Assembly: GCA_937873345.1 (NCBI GenBank)
Contig: CALMRL010000395.1
Coordinates: forward strand, 1 to 6,059
Reading direction: 5' to 3'
Length of the DNA: 6,059 nucleotides
Source of the DNA: an uncultured Beijerinckiaceae bacterium
Lineage (GTDB): Bacteria > Pseudomonadota > Alphaproteobacteria > Rhizobiales > Beijerinckiaceae
Part shown: piece by piece, positions 6,002 through 6,059 of the stretch
Position numbering within the stretch: position 1 is the stretch's first letter
Layout: each line of letters opens with the position of its first letter
Notes under the pieces: model-generated
Databases searched by the model: none
What the model was told of the DNA's origin: nothing
What the model saw: only the letters and a program-made list of their open reading frames with translations
Position numbers and translations under genes: made by a program

Positions 6002-6059
6002 CGTCGCGCCCTCGATCCTCGCGGCCATCCGCACCAGCACGCGGCCGGCGCCGTCTGGG

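Overview
The window reads as chromosomal DNA from a high-GC Alphaproteobacterium, possibly of the Hyphomicrobiales. The evidence is the very GC-rich coding sequence, the wording of the acetolactate synthase (a GEGS rather than GDGS cofactor motif and an alphaproteobacterial-looking C-terminal third), and the adjacent ilvB-ilvN order. The genus cannot be fixed from the sequence alone.

Layout. Positions 3-665 hold the C-terminal part of an unrecognised, helix-rich protein that enters from the left edge. Positions 666-892 are a leader region for the branched-chain amino acid operon. It carries a short reading frame (722-772, TTG start) with consecutive Val-Leu-Ile-Val codons. A rho-independent terminator hairpin follows at 806-826, and an alternative pairing can disrupt it. 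This is the layout of a transcription attenuator. The structural genes come next: ilvB (893-2707, acetolactate synthase catalytic subunit) and ilvN (2733-3278, ACT-domain regulatory subunit), 25 bases apart and clearly co-transcribed. No ilvC follows them in the window.

Directly after the ilvN stop codon the composition drops sharply to AT-rich. This stretch (about 3284-4478) contains one gene with its own promoter: a restriction endonuclease-like protein with an N-terminal PUA/EVE-like domain and a C-terminal Mrr-type nuclease domain. It looks like a horizontally acquired defence islet. GC-rich sequence resumes exactly at the start codon of a LysE/RhtB-family exporter gene (4479-5086). That gene is split by a single missing base near 4747 and has no visible ribosome binding site, so it is probably a pseudogene or contains a sequence error. 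On the minus strand, converging on it, is a signal-peptide-bearing outer-membrane beta-barrel-like protein of unknown role (6001-5114).

The ilv genes form one functional unit: the leader senses charged Val/Leu/Ile tRNA, IlvB makes acetolactate or acetohydroxybutyrate, and IlvN confers feedback control. The endonuclease, exporter remnant and barrel protein have no evident functional link to it. The most noteworthy items are the candidate ilv attenuator with its non-ATG leader peptide, the solo modification-dependent-like nuclease islet, and the one-base break in lysE.
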